Assembly (NCBI RefSeq): GCF_001010415.1
Contig: NZ_JPLE01000007.1
Location: forward strand, 1 to 64,000
Reading direction: 5' to 3'
Length of the DNA stretch: 64,000 nt
Source of the DNA: Xanthomonas pisi DSM 18956
GTDB lineage: Bacteria; Pseudomonadota; Gammaproteobacteria; Xanthomonadales; Xanthomonadaceae
The number at the start of each line of letters is the position of its first letter. Within the stretch, counting starts at the first letter, position 1. A program made the translations under genes and the position numbers. Below the pieces are notes generated by a model. It was given only the letters and a program-made list of their open reading frames with translations, ran no database searches and was not told the DNA's origin. Below, one piece after another: positions 1 through 8,778 of this stretch.

Positions 1-421
1 TCTCCAACAACACAGTTGCTCCACGGACGGATTCACGGCGTGTCCCGGAACCGGCCAGGGCAGTGCGCCCTCGACCAACCGCCTTCAGCCAAACCAATAG
101 CCAGCTTCCAACCCGTAACCGCACACAGGCGAGCAAACAATCCAGGCGTCGACCAAGCACCGCTCGGCCGCTTTTATGCGGAATTTACGCGGCGACCATG
201 GCACGTCGGTAGCGACTTTACGCAGCCCGGGACGAGACTGCGCGCAGTGGCGGAGCGGTTCCGCCGTGGACGATCCTGATGCATCCCTTGACCTGTCTGC
301 TCCATCGGCGCTTCGCGCGCGGTGTGGCGACGCCTTGCCTTGTTGTCATGCAACTGCCGCATGCGCCCGTGCGCAGCGCAGCGATCCTGCGCCCTTGTGC
401 GCGTCACGGGGAGTAGCCGCC
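1..421 (+). other. Intergenic leader upstream of kdpF
   Basis: I see no convincing gene in this stretch; the open frames lack family resemblance and overlap each other. It holds the probable control region of the kdp operon, including the KdpE-like box listed separately. A short direct repeat, GA(A/C)TTTACGC, occurs at about 181-190 and again at about 214-223. Confidence 0.5.
173..189 (+). promoter_or_regulatory. Candidate KdpE operator upstream of kdpFABC
   Basis: The 17-mer TTTATGCGGAATTTACG has two T-rich half sites, TTTAT and TTTAC, with the spacing of the Escherichia coli KdpE site as I remember it (TTTATACTTTTTTTACA). It is one of few AT-rich patches in a GC-rich leader. It lies about 230 bp upstream of kdpF, farther than in E. 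coli. Assigning it to KdpE is an inference from the match and the operon context. Confidence 0.4.
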
Positions 422-514
422 ATGCCTGCCTGGTTGTCCCTGCTGTGCGGCGTGGCCGTACTCGTTGCTGCGGCCTACCTGTTGTACGTGGTGCTGCGGC
501 CCGAAGACTTCTGA
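422..514 (+). CDS. kdpF: KdpF, small membrane subunit of the K+-transporting ATPase
   Basis: A 30-residue peptide made of one hydrophobic helix (about residues 4-25) ending RPEDF. KdpF is a roughly 29-residue single-span peptide that stabilises the KdpABC complex in the inner membrane. It begins with ATG after a GGGGAG-containing ribosome binding region and ends 15 bp before kdpA. Small size, hydrophobicity and position directly before kdpA identify it. Sequence conservation among KdpF peptides is weak, so the call rests partly on synteny. Confidence 0.85.
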   Translation: MPAWLSLLCGVAVLVAAAYLLYVVLRPEDF

Positions 515-529
515 TGCGAGTGCGCTCCA

Positions 530-2344
530 ATGAGTGAAACCCTTCTTGTTTATGCGCTGGCCATCGTGCTGGCGTGGCCTCTGGGCCGTTATCTGGCGGC
601 AGTGATGCGTGGTGCACCGATGCGCGGCGATGCGCTGTTCGGCTGGATCGAGCGGCCGTTGTATGCACTGCTCGGCACCCGCCCGCAGCAGGGCATGTCG
701 TGGCGCGGCTATGCAGTGGCGTTCTTGCTCAGCAACCTGGTTGTCGGCCTGCTGACCTGGGCAGTGTTCATGACCCAGGCGTGGCTGCCGTTCAACCCGG
801 ACGCCATCCCGAACATGCGCTGGGATACCGCGCTGCACACCATGGTGTCGTTCGTCACCAACACCAATCAGCAGCATTACTCGGGCCAGGCGCAGTTGTC
901 TTACCTGGCGCAGATGACCGGCATTGTCGGCTTGCAGGTGGTGACGCCGATGATGGGCCTGGCGTTGGCGGTGGCGACCTTGCGTGCATTGTTCGGCGGG
1001 CGAGCCGCCGCAACCGTGTCCGATGCCCCGCTGGCATCCACTGCGACGGCGAGCGCCGCGCCACAGGTGGACGGGCCGTACGATCCGGCGACCCTCACGC
1101 CGCGCCAGGGACGGCAGCAGTCGGCTTCGGGGCTGGAGGCACTGCCGGAGGCAGACGTCGGCAATTACTGGGCGGATGTGATCCGCGCCAGCGTGCGTGT
1201 GTTGCTGCCGCTGTGCCTGCTGTGGACCGTGCTGCTTGGTTGGCAAGGCGTTCCCTCTACCCTGCAGGGCGCCGCCACCGCCGCACCGTTGGACAGCAGT
1301 GCCGGCATGCCCAAGCAGACCATTCCGGTCGGTCCGGTGGCGGCGATGGTGGCGGTCAAGCAGCTCGGCACCAACGGCGGCGGCTGGTATGGCCCCAATA
1401 GCTCGGTGGCGCTGGAAAACCCCACGCCCTTGAGCAACGTGCTGGAAACCCTGGCGCTGGTGCTGCTGCCGATGAGCGTGGTGTTCATGGTCGGCTACCT
1501 GACCGGGCGCAAGCGACTCACCGCGTTGGTGTTCGGCACGATGTTGACGATGTCCGCGGCATCCACGGCGTTGTTGCTGTGGTCCGAAGCGCATTCGGCC
1601 AGTGCCGCCTCGCCGGCCTTGATGGAAGGCAAGGAAGTGCGTATCGGCGCCGATGCGTCCGCACTGTGGGCAGCGTTGACCACGCAAACCTCCAACGGTT
1701 CGGTCAATGCAATGCACGACTCGCTGGCGCCATTGAGTGGCCTGGTCACGTTGGTGGATATGCTGATCAACGCCATCTGGGGCGGCGTCGGCTGCGGCCT
1801 GCAGCAATTTGTGGTGTACCTGTTATTGAGCGTGTTTCTGGCCGGGTTGATGACCGGGCGCACGCCCGAATTGTTCGGCCGCAAGATCGAAGCGCGTGAA
1901 GTGCAATTGCTGGCACTGCTGATTCTGTTGCAGCCGCTGGTGGTGCTGGGCTTTACCGCGGTGGCATTGGCGGTGCCGGCATTGACCGCCAATTCCAATC
2001 CGGGTTTTCACGGCATCAGCCAGGTGTTCTACGAGTACACCTCGGCCTTCGCCAACAATGGCTCGGGTTTCGAAGGGCTGGGCGATGCCACGTATTGGTG
2101 GAACCTGAGTTGCTCGGTGGTGCTGGCCCTGGGCCGCTACCCGGCGTTGATCCTGCCGTTGATGGTGGCCGCGCGCATGGCGGTAAAGCGGCGCGCGCCT
2201 GAATCGGCCGGCAGCCTGCAGGTGGAAACTCCCACCTTTGCGCTGACCTTGATGGCGATCGTGCTCGTGCTGACCGTGCTGCAGTTCATGCCGGCATTGG
2301 TGCTGGGCCCCATCGCTGAACACCTCGCCCTGGCGGCGTCCTGA
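530..2344 (+). CDS. kdpA: KdpA, K+-binding and translocating subunit
   Basis: This 604-residue inner-membrane protein is the ion-conducting subunit of the KdpFABC P-type ATPase, which takes up K+ with high affinity under K+ limitation. It belongs to the superfamily of K+ transporters with four pore loops. Visible filter-like segments are TNTNQQHYSG (near residue 110), LGTNGGGWYGPNSS (near 283), a WGGVGCG segment (near 423) and FANNGSGFEG (near 505), separated by hydrophobic helices. Length is slightly above the E. coli protein (557), mostly from an Ala/Thr/Pro-rich stretch near residues 165-200. The ATG start lies 15 bp after kdpF; kdpB follows after 10 bp. Confidence 0.98.
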   Translation: MSETLLVYALAIVLAWPLGRYLAAVMRGAPMRGDALFGWIERPLYALLGTRPQQGMSWRGYAVAFLLSNLVVGLLTWAVFMTQAWLPFNPDAIPNMRWDTALHTMVSFVTNTNQQHYSGQAQLSYLAQMTGIVGLQVVTPMMGLALAVATLRALFGGRAAATVSDAPLASTATASAAPQVDGPYDPATLTPRQGRQQSASGLEALPEADVGNYWADVIRASVRVLLPLCLLWTVLLGWQGVPSTLQGAATAAPLDSSAGMPKQTIPVGPVAAMVAVKQLGTNGGGWYGPNSSVALENPTPLSNVLETLALVLLPMSVVFMVGYLTGRKRLTALVFGTMLTMSAASTALLLWSEAHSASAASPALMEGKEVRIGADASALWAALTTQTSNGSVNAMHDSLAPLSGLVTLVDMLINAIWGGVGCGLQQFVVYLLLSVFLAGLMTGRTPELFGRKIEAREVQLLALLILLQPLVVLGFTAVALAVPALTANSNPGFHGISQVFYEYTSAFANNGSGFEGLGDATYWWNLSCSVVLALGRYPALILPLMVAARMAVKRRAPESAGSLQVETPTFALTLMAIVLVLTVLQFMPALVLGPIAEHLALAAS

Positions 2345-2354
2345 GAATTAAGCA

Positions 2355-4403
2355 ATGTCTACGATCGATACGACTGAAAAACGCGAGCGCGGTGACGCAG
2401 CGTTGTTCGATGCTGCGGTGCTGATCGCAGCGATGCGTGCGGCCTTTATCAAGCTCTCGCCACGGCATCTGCTGCGCAGCCCGGTGATGGCGGTGGTGAT
2501 GGGCGGCACGCTGCTGGCGGCGGTGATCACCGCCAGCGGCTATGGCAATGCCGGCTTTGGCTGGGCGATCACGGTGATCTTGTTCGTCACCGTGCTGTTC
2601 GGCAATTTTGCCGAAGCCATTGCCGAAGCGCGTGGCCGTGGGCAGGCCGCGTCGCTACGACGTGCGCGCAAGGATCTGGTCGCACGTCGCGTCGAAACCG
2701 CATTGGGCGGGCGCGAAACCCGCGTGCCGGCTGCCGAGCTGCGTCCGGGCGATTACGTGATGGTGTCCGAAGGCGAATTCGTCCCGGCCGACGGCGAGAT
2801 CGTGCGCGGTCTTGCCACCATCAACGAAGCGGCGGTGACCGGCGAATCGGCACCGGTGCTGCGCGAGGCCGGCACCGATCGCAGTGGCGTGATCGGCGGC
2901 ACCCGGGTGCTATCCGACGAGATCGTGTTCAAGGTGACGGCCGAGCCGGGCCACAGCTTTCTGGATCGCATGATCGCACTGGTGGAAGGCGCCAACCGGC
3001 AGAAGACGCCCAACGAAATCGCGCTGACCTTGTTGCTGGCCGCAATGACGTTGACCTTCCTGATCGTGGTGGCCTCGCTGCCGGCGATTGCTGGCTTCGT
3101 CGGCGTCACCCTGGATCCGTTGTTGCTGATCGCATTGCTGGTGTGCCTGATCCCGACCACCATCGGCGGCCTGTTGCCGGCGATCGGCATTGCCGGCATG
3201 AACCGCGCGCTGTCGGCCAATGTGCTGGCCAAGTCCGGCAAGGCAGTGGAAGTGGCTGGCGACGTGGACGTGTTGCTGCTTGACAAGACCGGCACCATTA
3301 CCTACGGCGACCGCCAGGCCACTGCGTTCCATCCCTTGGCCGGCATCGATCGTACGCAACTGCGCGATGCCGCGATGCTGGCGTCGCTGGCCGATCCGAC
3401 GCCGGAAGGTAAATCCATCGTCAAGCTGGCACGCCAGCAGGGTGCCGTCGCCGTCGAGCCGGACGGCGCGCATTTCATCGCTTTCACCGCGCAAACCCGC
3501 ATGTCCGGCGTCGATATCGCCGGGCGCAGCATCCGCAAGGGCGCCGGCGACTCGATCGTTGCCTATGTGCAGGCAATGGGTGCGACGGTCTCGCCGGAAT
3601 TGAACGGCCGTATCGAAGAAGTCGCGCGCGGTGGCGCTACTCCGCTGGTGGTGGCCGAAGGCCGCCATGTGCTCGGCGTGGTCGAGTTGAGCGACGTGGT
3701 CAAGCAGGGCATCAAGGAGAAATTTGCGCAGCTGCGTGCGATGGGCATCAAGACGGTGATGATCACCGGCGACAACCCGCTCACTGCCGCCGCCATTGCC
3801 GCCGAAGCCGGCGTCGACGATTACATCGCGCAGGCGCGCCCGGAAGACAAGCTGGCGCGCATCCGTGCCGAGCAGGCCGGCGGGCGGCTGGTGGCGATGG
3901 TGGGCGACGGCACCAACGATGCTCCGGCATTGGCACAGGCCGACGTGGGTCTGGCGATGAACTCCGGTACGCAGGCGGCCAAGGAGGCCGGCAACATGGT
4001 GGATCTGGATTCTGACCCGGCCAAGCTGCTGGCGGTGGTCGAAGTGGGCAAGCAGCAGTTGATCACGCGCGGTGCCTTGACCACCTTCTCGTTGGCCAAC
4101 GACGTGTCGAAGTATTTCGCGATCCTGCCGGCGCTGTTTGCGGCCGCGATTCCCTCGATGGCCGCGCTCAACGTGATGCAGTTGTCCAGCCCGCGCCATG
4201 CGGTGCTGGCGGCGCTGATCTTCAATGCGTTGATCATTCCGGCGTTGATTCCGCTGGCCTTGCGTGGCGTGCGGTTCCGTCCGTCCAGCGCCACCGCCTT
4301 GCTGCGCCGGAACATGCTGATCTACGGCCTGGGCGGCGTCGTTCTGCCGTTTGCCGCCATCAAACTGATCGATCTGGCGCTTGTCGCCACCCTGGGTGCC
4401 TGA
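2355..4403 (+). CDS. kdpB: KdpB, catalytic P-type ATPase subunit
   Basis: At 682 residues this is the usual KdpB length. It hydrolyses ATP and couples phosphorylation to K+ movement through KdpA. Hallmarks seen are the actuator motif TGES (162-165), the phosphorylation motif DKTGT with Asp310, and the hinge motif GDGTNDAP (517-524). Hydrophobic helices occur near residues 35-85, 220-275 and 580-680, the class IA P-type layout. It starts 10 bp after kdpA and ends 3 bp before kdpC, so the three structural subunits are probably co-translated. No key residue is missing. Confidence 0.98.
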   Translation: MSTIDTTEKRERGDAALFDAAVLIAAMRAAFIKLSPRHLLRSPVMAVVMGGTLLAAVITASGYGNAGFGWAITVILFVTVLFGNFAEAIAEARGRGQAASLRRARKDLVARRVETALGGRETRVPAAELRPGDYVMVSEGEFVPADGEIVRGLATINEAAVTGESAPVLREAGTDRSGVIGGTRVLSDEIVFKVTAEPGHSFLDRMIALVEGANRQKTPNEIALTLLLAAMTLTFLIVVASLPAIAGFVGVTLDPLLLIALLVCLIPTTIGGLLPAIGIAGMNRALSANVLAKSGKAVEVAGDVDVLLLDKTGTITYGDRQATAFHPLAGIDRTQLRDAAMLASLADPTPEGKSIVKLARQQGAVAVEPDGAHFIAFTAQTRMSGVDIAGRSIRKGAGDSIVAYVQAMGATVSPELNGRIEEVARGGATPLVVAEGRHVLGVVELSDVVKQGIKEKFAQLRAMGIKTVMITGDNPLTAAAIAAEAGVDDYIAQARPEDKLARIRAEQAGGRLVAMVGDGTNDAPALAQADVGLAMNSGTQAAKEAGNMVDLDSDPAKLLAVVEVGKQQLITRGALTTFSLANDVSKYFAILPALFAAAIPSMAALNVMQLSSPRHAVLAALIFNALIIPALIPLALRGVRFRPSSATALLRRNMLIYGLGGVVLPFAAIKLIDLALVATLGA

Positions 4404-4406
4404 GCC

Positions 4407-5060
4407 ATGACCACGTCTTCTGCTAATCCGCGTTCCACTGCGCTGCCGTTGCGCGACGACGGCGCCTTGCGCGGCTCGGTGATGCTCGCGCTGTTCACCC
4501 TGTTGGGTCTGGGTCTGGCGTATTCGCTGGTCGCCACCGGCATCACCGGCGCGTTGTTTCCGGCCCAGGCGCATGGCTCGTTGGTGCGCCAGGACACGCG
4601 CGTGGTCGGCTCGGCCCTGGTCGCGCAGCCGTTCACCGCTGCGCGGTATTTCCAGCCGCGCCCATCGGCTGCCAAGTACGACCCCACCGCCGCTGCCGGC
4701 AGCAATCAGGCGCGCTCCAATCCTGACCTGCAGGCACGCATCGCCGCCACCCGCGCGCAGGTCGCTGTACGCGACGGTGTTGCACCGGATGCGGTTCCGA
4801 GCGAGTTGCTGACCCAGTCCGGCAGCGGCCTGGACCCGCACCTGAGCCCGGCAGGCGCGCAGGTGCAGGTACGCCGCATCGCCACCGCGCGCGGCTGGCC
4901 GGAACAGCGCGTGGCCGCACTGCTGCAGGCCGCCACCGAGCAGCCACAGTTCGGCCTGCTGGGGCAGCCGCGGGTGAATGTGCTGGCGTTGAACCTGGCG
5001 CTGGATCGCGCGGGGAATGGGGAAACGGGAATCGGGAATGGGGCCAGGCAACAGCACTAG
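4407..5060 (+). CDS. kdpC: KdpC, assembly subunit of the K+-transporting ATPase
   Basis: KdpC has one N-terminal membrane helix (about residues 26-48) and a periplasmic domain; it is needed for K+ binding and complex assembly. Family signatures include LVRQDTRVVGSALVAQ and, near the middle, the SGSGLDPHLSP region. The protein is 217 residues against about 190 in E. coli. Its last 15 or so residues (GNGETGIGNG followed by a basic tail) are encoded by the GGGATT-type repeat that fills the gap before kdpD, so the native end has probably been replaced by repeat-derived codons. ATG lies 3 bp after the kdpB stop. Confidence 0.96.
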   Translation: MTTSSANPRSTALPLRDDGALRGSVMLALFTLLGLGLAYSLVATGITGALFPAQAHGSLVRQDTRVVGSALVAQPFTAARYFQPRPSAAKYDPTAAAGSNQARSNPDLQARIAATRAQVAVRDGVAPDAVPSELLTQSGSGLDPHLSPAGAQVQVRRIATARGWPEQRVAALLQAATEQPQFGLLGQPRVNVLALNLALDRAGNGETGIGNGARQQH

Positions 5061-5119
5061 AGCAGTCAGCTCGCGGTAGGCTCCACAAATCCCCAATCCC
5101 GACTCCCCAATCCCGGCTT
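5020..5119 (+). repeat. GGGATT/AATCCC paired-arm element, copy 1 (kdpC/kdpD junction)
   Basis: A left arm rich in GGGAAT/GGGGAA units (about 5020-5045) and a right arm of AATCCCC, CAATCCC units ending TCCCGGC (about 5087-5118) flank a short unique spacer. The arms are roughly complementary. The left arm is read as the C-terminus of KdpC, and the right arm ends a few bases before the kdpD ATG. Confidence 0.75.
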
Positions 5120-5121
5120 CC

Positions 5122-7782
5122 ATGACCGACGCCCGCACCCAACAAGCCGACGCGCTGATCGGCGAACTGCAGCGAGATCACGGCGGGCGCCTGACGGTCT
5201 TCCTGGGCGCGGCGCCCGGGGTGGGCAAGACCTACGCCATGCTGTCGCGGGCGCGCGAGCGCCTGCGGCAGGGCATGGACGTGGTGGCCGGCATTGTGGA
5301 AACCCACGGGCGTAGCGAAACCGCCGCGTTGCTGGACGGCTTGCCGCTGTTGCCGCGCATCCGCGTGAGCTACCAGGGCCGCACGCTGGAAGAGCTCGAT
5401 CTGGATGCGCTGCTGGCGCGCAAGCCGCGCTTGGCGCTGATCGACGAGCTGGCCCATCGCAACGTGCCCGGCAGCCGTCACGAGCGGCGATGGCAGGACA
5501 TCGTCGAGCTGCTCGATGCCGGCATCGATGTCTACACCACGGTCAACATCCAGCACCTGGAAAGCCTCAACGACATCGTGCTGCGCATCACCGGCGTGCG
5601 CGTATCCGAAACCGTGCCCGATGCGGTGTTCGATCGCCTGCGCGACATCGTGCTGGTGGATCTGCCGCCACGCGAACTGATCGAGCGCCTGCAGCAGGGC
5701 AAGGTGTATCTGCCCGAACAGGCGACACAGGCGTTGCAGGCGTTCTTCTCGCCATCCAACCTGACCGCGCTGCGCGAGTTGGCGATGCAGACCGCCGCCG
5801 ACCGCGTCGACAGCGACCTGCGCGACACCCAGGCCGCACGCGGGTTGCCCGGCACCGCCGCGCTGCGCCGTCGCGTGGTGGTGGCCATCGATGGGCGTGG
5901 CAGTTCGGACTATCTGGTGCGGGTGGCGCGGCGACTGTCAGAACGCCGCGATGCGCCATGGACCGTGGTCACCGTGCAGACACGTACCGTGGCCGACGCC
6001 GGCTGGCAGCTGGAGATCGACCGCGCGTTCGCACTGACGCGTCGACTGGGGGGCGACACCGCGTTGCTGCATGGCGCCAATGTCGCCGAGGCCTTGCTGG
6101 ATTTCGCATCGCAAAACGGTGTGTCGACCCTGGTGCTCGGGCGCACCCGCGAGCGTCCCCTGGCGCGCATGTTCAACCGCACCTTGACCCAGCAATTGCT
6201 GCAGCGTGGCGCGCATTACGAACTGGTCATCGTCAGCTCCGCCGATGCGCGCGCGCGCGCGCGGCAACGCTGGCGCAATCCGCGCCATTGGTTGCAAGGT
6301 TACGACCTGGCCTTCGCCGCGATCGCCGCCGCCGGTGCGGTGGGCGTGGCGTGGCTGTTGCAGCGCTGGACCGATATCGACGATCTGTCGATGGTGTTCA
6401 TCGTCGCCGTGGTGCTGGTCGCTTCGCGCACGCGCATGGCCGCAGCGGTGATCGCGGCATTGCTGAGTTTTGTCGCCTACAACTTCTTCTTCATCGAACC
6501 GCGCTTCACCCTGCACATCAGCGCGCGCCAGGGTGTGGTCACGGTGTGTCTGTTCCTGATCGCCGCGCTGGTCGCCGGGCGCCTGGCCTCGCGCCTGCGT
6601 AGCCAGGTGCTGGCGCTGCGCGCGGCCAATGCGCACGCCAACGCGCTGCAGGCGCTGGGCCGCCAGCTCAGCACGGCCGCCGATCTCGGCCAGGTATTGG
6701 AAGCCGGTCGCCGTGCATTGAGCACCGCACTGGATGCGGAGGTCTGGCTGCGCCTGGAGCAGCGCGAAAGCGACGCACCGGCCAGCTTCGGCGCACTCGA
6801 CCGCAGCGCGGCGGAGTGGACGCAGCGCCATGGGCAGGCTGCGGGCCGCTTCACCGACACCCTGGCCGGTGCGCAATGGTGGTGCCTGCCGGTACGCCAC
6901 GAGCGCGGCACGCTCGGTGTGGCGGCGTTGCGCTTCCGGCAGAGCGTACAGCGCCCCGGGCTGGAGCAACGCCGGCTGGCCGAAGCGATGGTGGACGATA
7001 TCGGCCAGGCGGCACTGCGCACGCGCCTGGTCGCCGATCTGGAAGGCGCACGCGTCAGTGGCGAAACCGAGCGCCTGCGCTCTGCCTTGCTATCGTCCGT
7101 CTCGCATGACCTGCGCTCGCCGCTGGCCTCGATGATCGGCTCGGCCAGCAGCCTGGCCAGCTACGGCGACGCGATGGATGCGCAGGATCGGCATGCCTTG
7201 CTCGATACCATCCAGCTGGAAGGCGAACGGCTGGACCGCTACATCCAGAACCTGCTCGACATGACCAAGCTCGGCCACACCGGGCTGACCTTGAATCGCG
7301 ACTGGATCGGCGTGGACGAGTTGATCGGCTCGGCCATGCGCCGCCTGCAGCGCTACCAGCCGGATGTGCGCCTGCAGCTGGACCTGGCCGCCGACCTGCC
7401 GGCGATCTGGGTGCACCCGGCGCTGGTGGAGCAGGCCATCTTCAACGTGCTGGAGAATGCGGCGAAATTTTCCCCGCCAGGCATGGCCGTCACCGTGCAG
7501 GCGCAGCTGCGCAGCGGCGCCTTGCAGATCGACATCGGCGACCAGGGGCCGGGCATTCCCGAAGACGAGCGCGCGCGCATCTTCGACATGTTCTACAGCG
7601 TCGAACGCGGTGACCGCGGCCGTCATGGCACCGGCCTGGGGCTGACCATCTGCCAGGGCATGATCGGCGCGCACGGCGGCAGCGTGGAGGCGCTGGCGGG
7701 GACGCATGGTCACGGCACCACGATCCGCATTACGCTGCCGTTGCTCGTTCCTGCCGCGCCACCTCGCCCCGATGCCGACTGA
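5122..7782 (+). CDS. kdpD: KdpD, K+-sensing histidine kinase
   Basis: An 886-residue membrane sensor kinase that phosphorylates KdpE when K+ is limiting or turgor falls. Order of domains: KdpD N-terminal domain with Walker A GAAPGVGKT (Lys36), universal-stress-like domain (about 230-370), four closely spaced membrane helices of the DUF4118 type (about 395-495), GAF-like region, HisKA dimerisation domain with SVSHDLRSPL (His662), and HATPase domain with N, G1 (DQGPGIPE) and G2 (GTGLGL) boxes. The ATG follows the right arm of repeat copy 1; there is no clear Shine-Dalgarno sequence. Its 3' end overlaps kdpE by 11 bp. Confidence 0.97.
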   Translation: MTDARTQQADALIGELQRDHGGRLTVFLGAAPGVGKTYAMLSRARERLRQGMDVVAGIVETHGRSETAALLDGLPLLPRIRVSYQGRTLEELDLDALLARKPRLALIDELAHRNVPGSRHERRWQDIVELLDAGIDVYTTVNIQHLESLNDIVLRITGVRVSETVPDAVFDRLRDIVLVDLPPRELIERLQQGKVYLPEQATQALQAFFSPSNLTALRELAMQTAADRVDSDLRDTQAARGLPGTAALRRRVVVAIDGRGSSDYLVRVARRLSERRDAPWTVVTVQTRTVADAGWQLEIDRAFALTRRLGGDTALLHGANVAEALLDFASQNGVSTLVLGRTRERPLARMFNRTLTQQLLQRGAHYELVIVSSADARARARQRWRNPRHWLQGYDLAFAAIAAAGAVGVAWLLQRWTDIDDLSMVFIVAVVLVASRTRMAAAVIAALLSFVAYNFFFIEPRFTLHISARQGVVTVCLFLIAALVAGRLASRLRSQVLALRAANAHANALQALGRQLSTAADLGQVLEAGRRALSTALDAEVWLRLEQRESDAPASFGALDRSAAEWTQRHGQAAGRFTDTLAGAQWWCLPVRHERGTLGVAALRFRQSVQRPGLEQRRLAEAMVDDIGQAALRTRLVADLEGARVSGETERLRSALLSSVSHDLRSPLASMIGSASSLASYGDAMDAQDRHALLDTIQLEGERLDRYIQNLLDMTKLGHTGLTLNRDWIGVDELIGSAMRRLQRYQPDVRLQLDLAADLPAIWVHPALVEQAIFNVLENAAKFSPPGMAVTVQAQLRSGALQIDIGDQGPGIPEDERARIFDMFYSVERGDRGRHGTGLGLTICQGMIGAHGGSVEALAGTHGHGTTIRITLPLLVPAAPPRPDAD

Positions 7783-8488
7783 CACCACTGCCATCCCTCC
7801 CGCCCGCGTGCTGATCGTCGACGACGAGCCGCAGATTCGCCGCTTTCTCGATATCAGCCTGCGCGCGCAGGGGTACCGCGTGCTGCAGGCCGGCACCGGC
7901 GAAGAAGGTCTTGCGCTGCTGGCCGGGCAGGGTGCCGAACTGGTGGTGCTGGATATCGGCCTGCCTGACCGCGACGGCCATGAGGTGCTGCGCGAGATCC
8001 GCCAATGGTCCAACGTGCCGGTGATCATGCTCACCGTGCGCGCCGGCGAAACCGAAAAGGTCGCCGCACTCGATGCCGGTGCCAACGACTACGTCACCAA
8101 GCCGTTCGGCGTGCAGGAACTGATGGCGCGCATCCGCGCACTGCTGCGTCAGGCCGGCACCGGCAACACGGTGGAAGAAAGCGTGTTCGACGATGGCCGC
8201 CTGCACATCCATCTGGGCCTGCGCGAAGTCACCCTCAATGGCGAAGCCGTCCCGCTGAGTCGCAAGGAATACGCACTGCTTGCGCTGCTGCTCAAACATG
8301 CCGGCCGCGTGGTGACGCAGCCGCAGCTGCTGCGCGAAGTGTGGGGCCCCACCCACGAGGAAGACACCCACTACCTGCGCATCCTGGTCGGCAAGCTACG
8401 CCAGAAACTGCATGACGATGCCGCCGACCCGCATTACATCGTCACCGAGCCGGGCGTGGGGTTGCGGTTTATCGGGGTGACGCGCTGA
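7772..8488 (+). CDS. kdpE: KdpE, response regulator of the kdp operon
   Basis: A 238-residue OmpR-family regulator. The receiver domain has acidic residues in LIVDDEPQ and the phosphoacceptor Asp61 in VVLDIGLPDRDG, with the conserved Lys in YVTKPFG. The C-terminal winged helix (about 135-235) contains SRKEYALLALL and a helix ending YLRILVGKLRQKL. Phosphorylated by KdpD, it activates kdpFABC. The ATG at 7772 overlaps the end of kdpD by 11 bp; a longer frame reaches upstream, but the receiver-domain start fits the family best at this ATG. Confidence 0.97.
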   Translation: MPTDTTAIPPARVLIVDDEPQIRRFLDISLRAQGYRVLQAGTGEEGLALLAGQGAELVVLDIGLPDRDGHEVLREIRQWSNVPVIMLTVRAGETEKVAALDAGANDYVTKPFGVQELMARIRALLRQAGTGNTVEESVFDDGRLHIHLGLREVTLNGEAVPLSRKEYALLALLLKHAGRVVTQPQLLREVWGPTHEEDTHYLRILVGKLRQKLHDDAADPHYIVTEPGVGLRFIGVTR

Positions 8489-8778
8489 TCAGCACAGCGC
8501 AGATGTCTTTATCGCGGCGGCGCACACAGCTTGAGCGAGATCCGGTTGTCACCGAGGGTACGAAGCCGGGCACGGCGTTCGGTCGCGCGATGCGGGAGTC
8601 CGCATGCACGTGGTGCAATGCGGCCAGGACCTCGTCCTCGTGGGTGTGACCTGGAGCGAGACCTGGGGCGGTTCGAGGACATGGTCTAGCAGAGGTTGCA
8701 GGCGCTTTCACGCCACCGCCAATGGCATGCCAACATGCGCGGCGCAGCATGCGTCGGTAGTTGGAAGAGGTGGGTGAG

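Noticed and set aside
404-1807. Long minus-strand frame antisense to kdpA
   Set aside because: It is Arg/His/Gln-rich with no family match, typical of antisense frames in GC-rich DNA; kdpA on the plus strand is clear.
2910-5138. 742-codon minus-strand frame antisense to kdpB and kdpC
   Set aside because: Shadow of the kdp genes; composition is antisense-like and it has no motifs.
8489-8778. Possible small gene or RNA between kdpE and the S9 peptidase gene
   Set aside because: Only short overlapping frames without ribosome binding sites and weak hairpins; nothing supportable.
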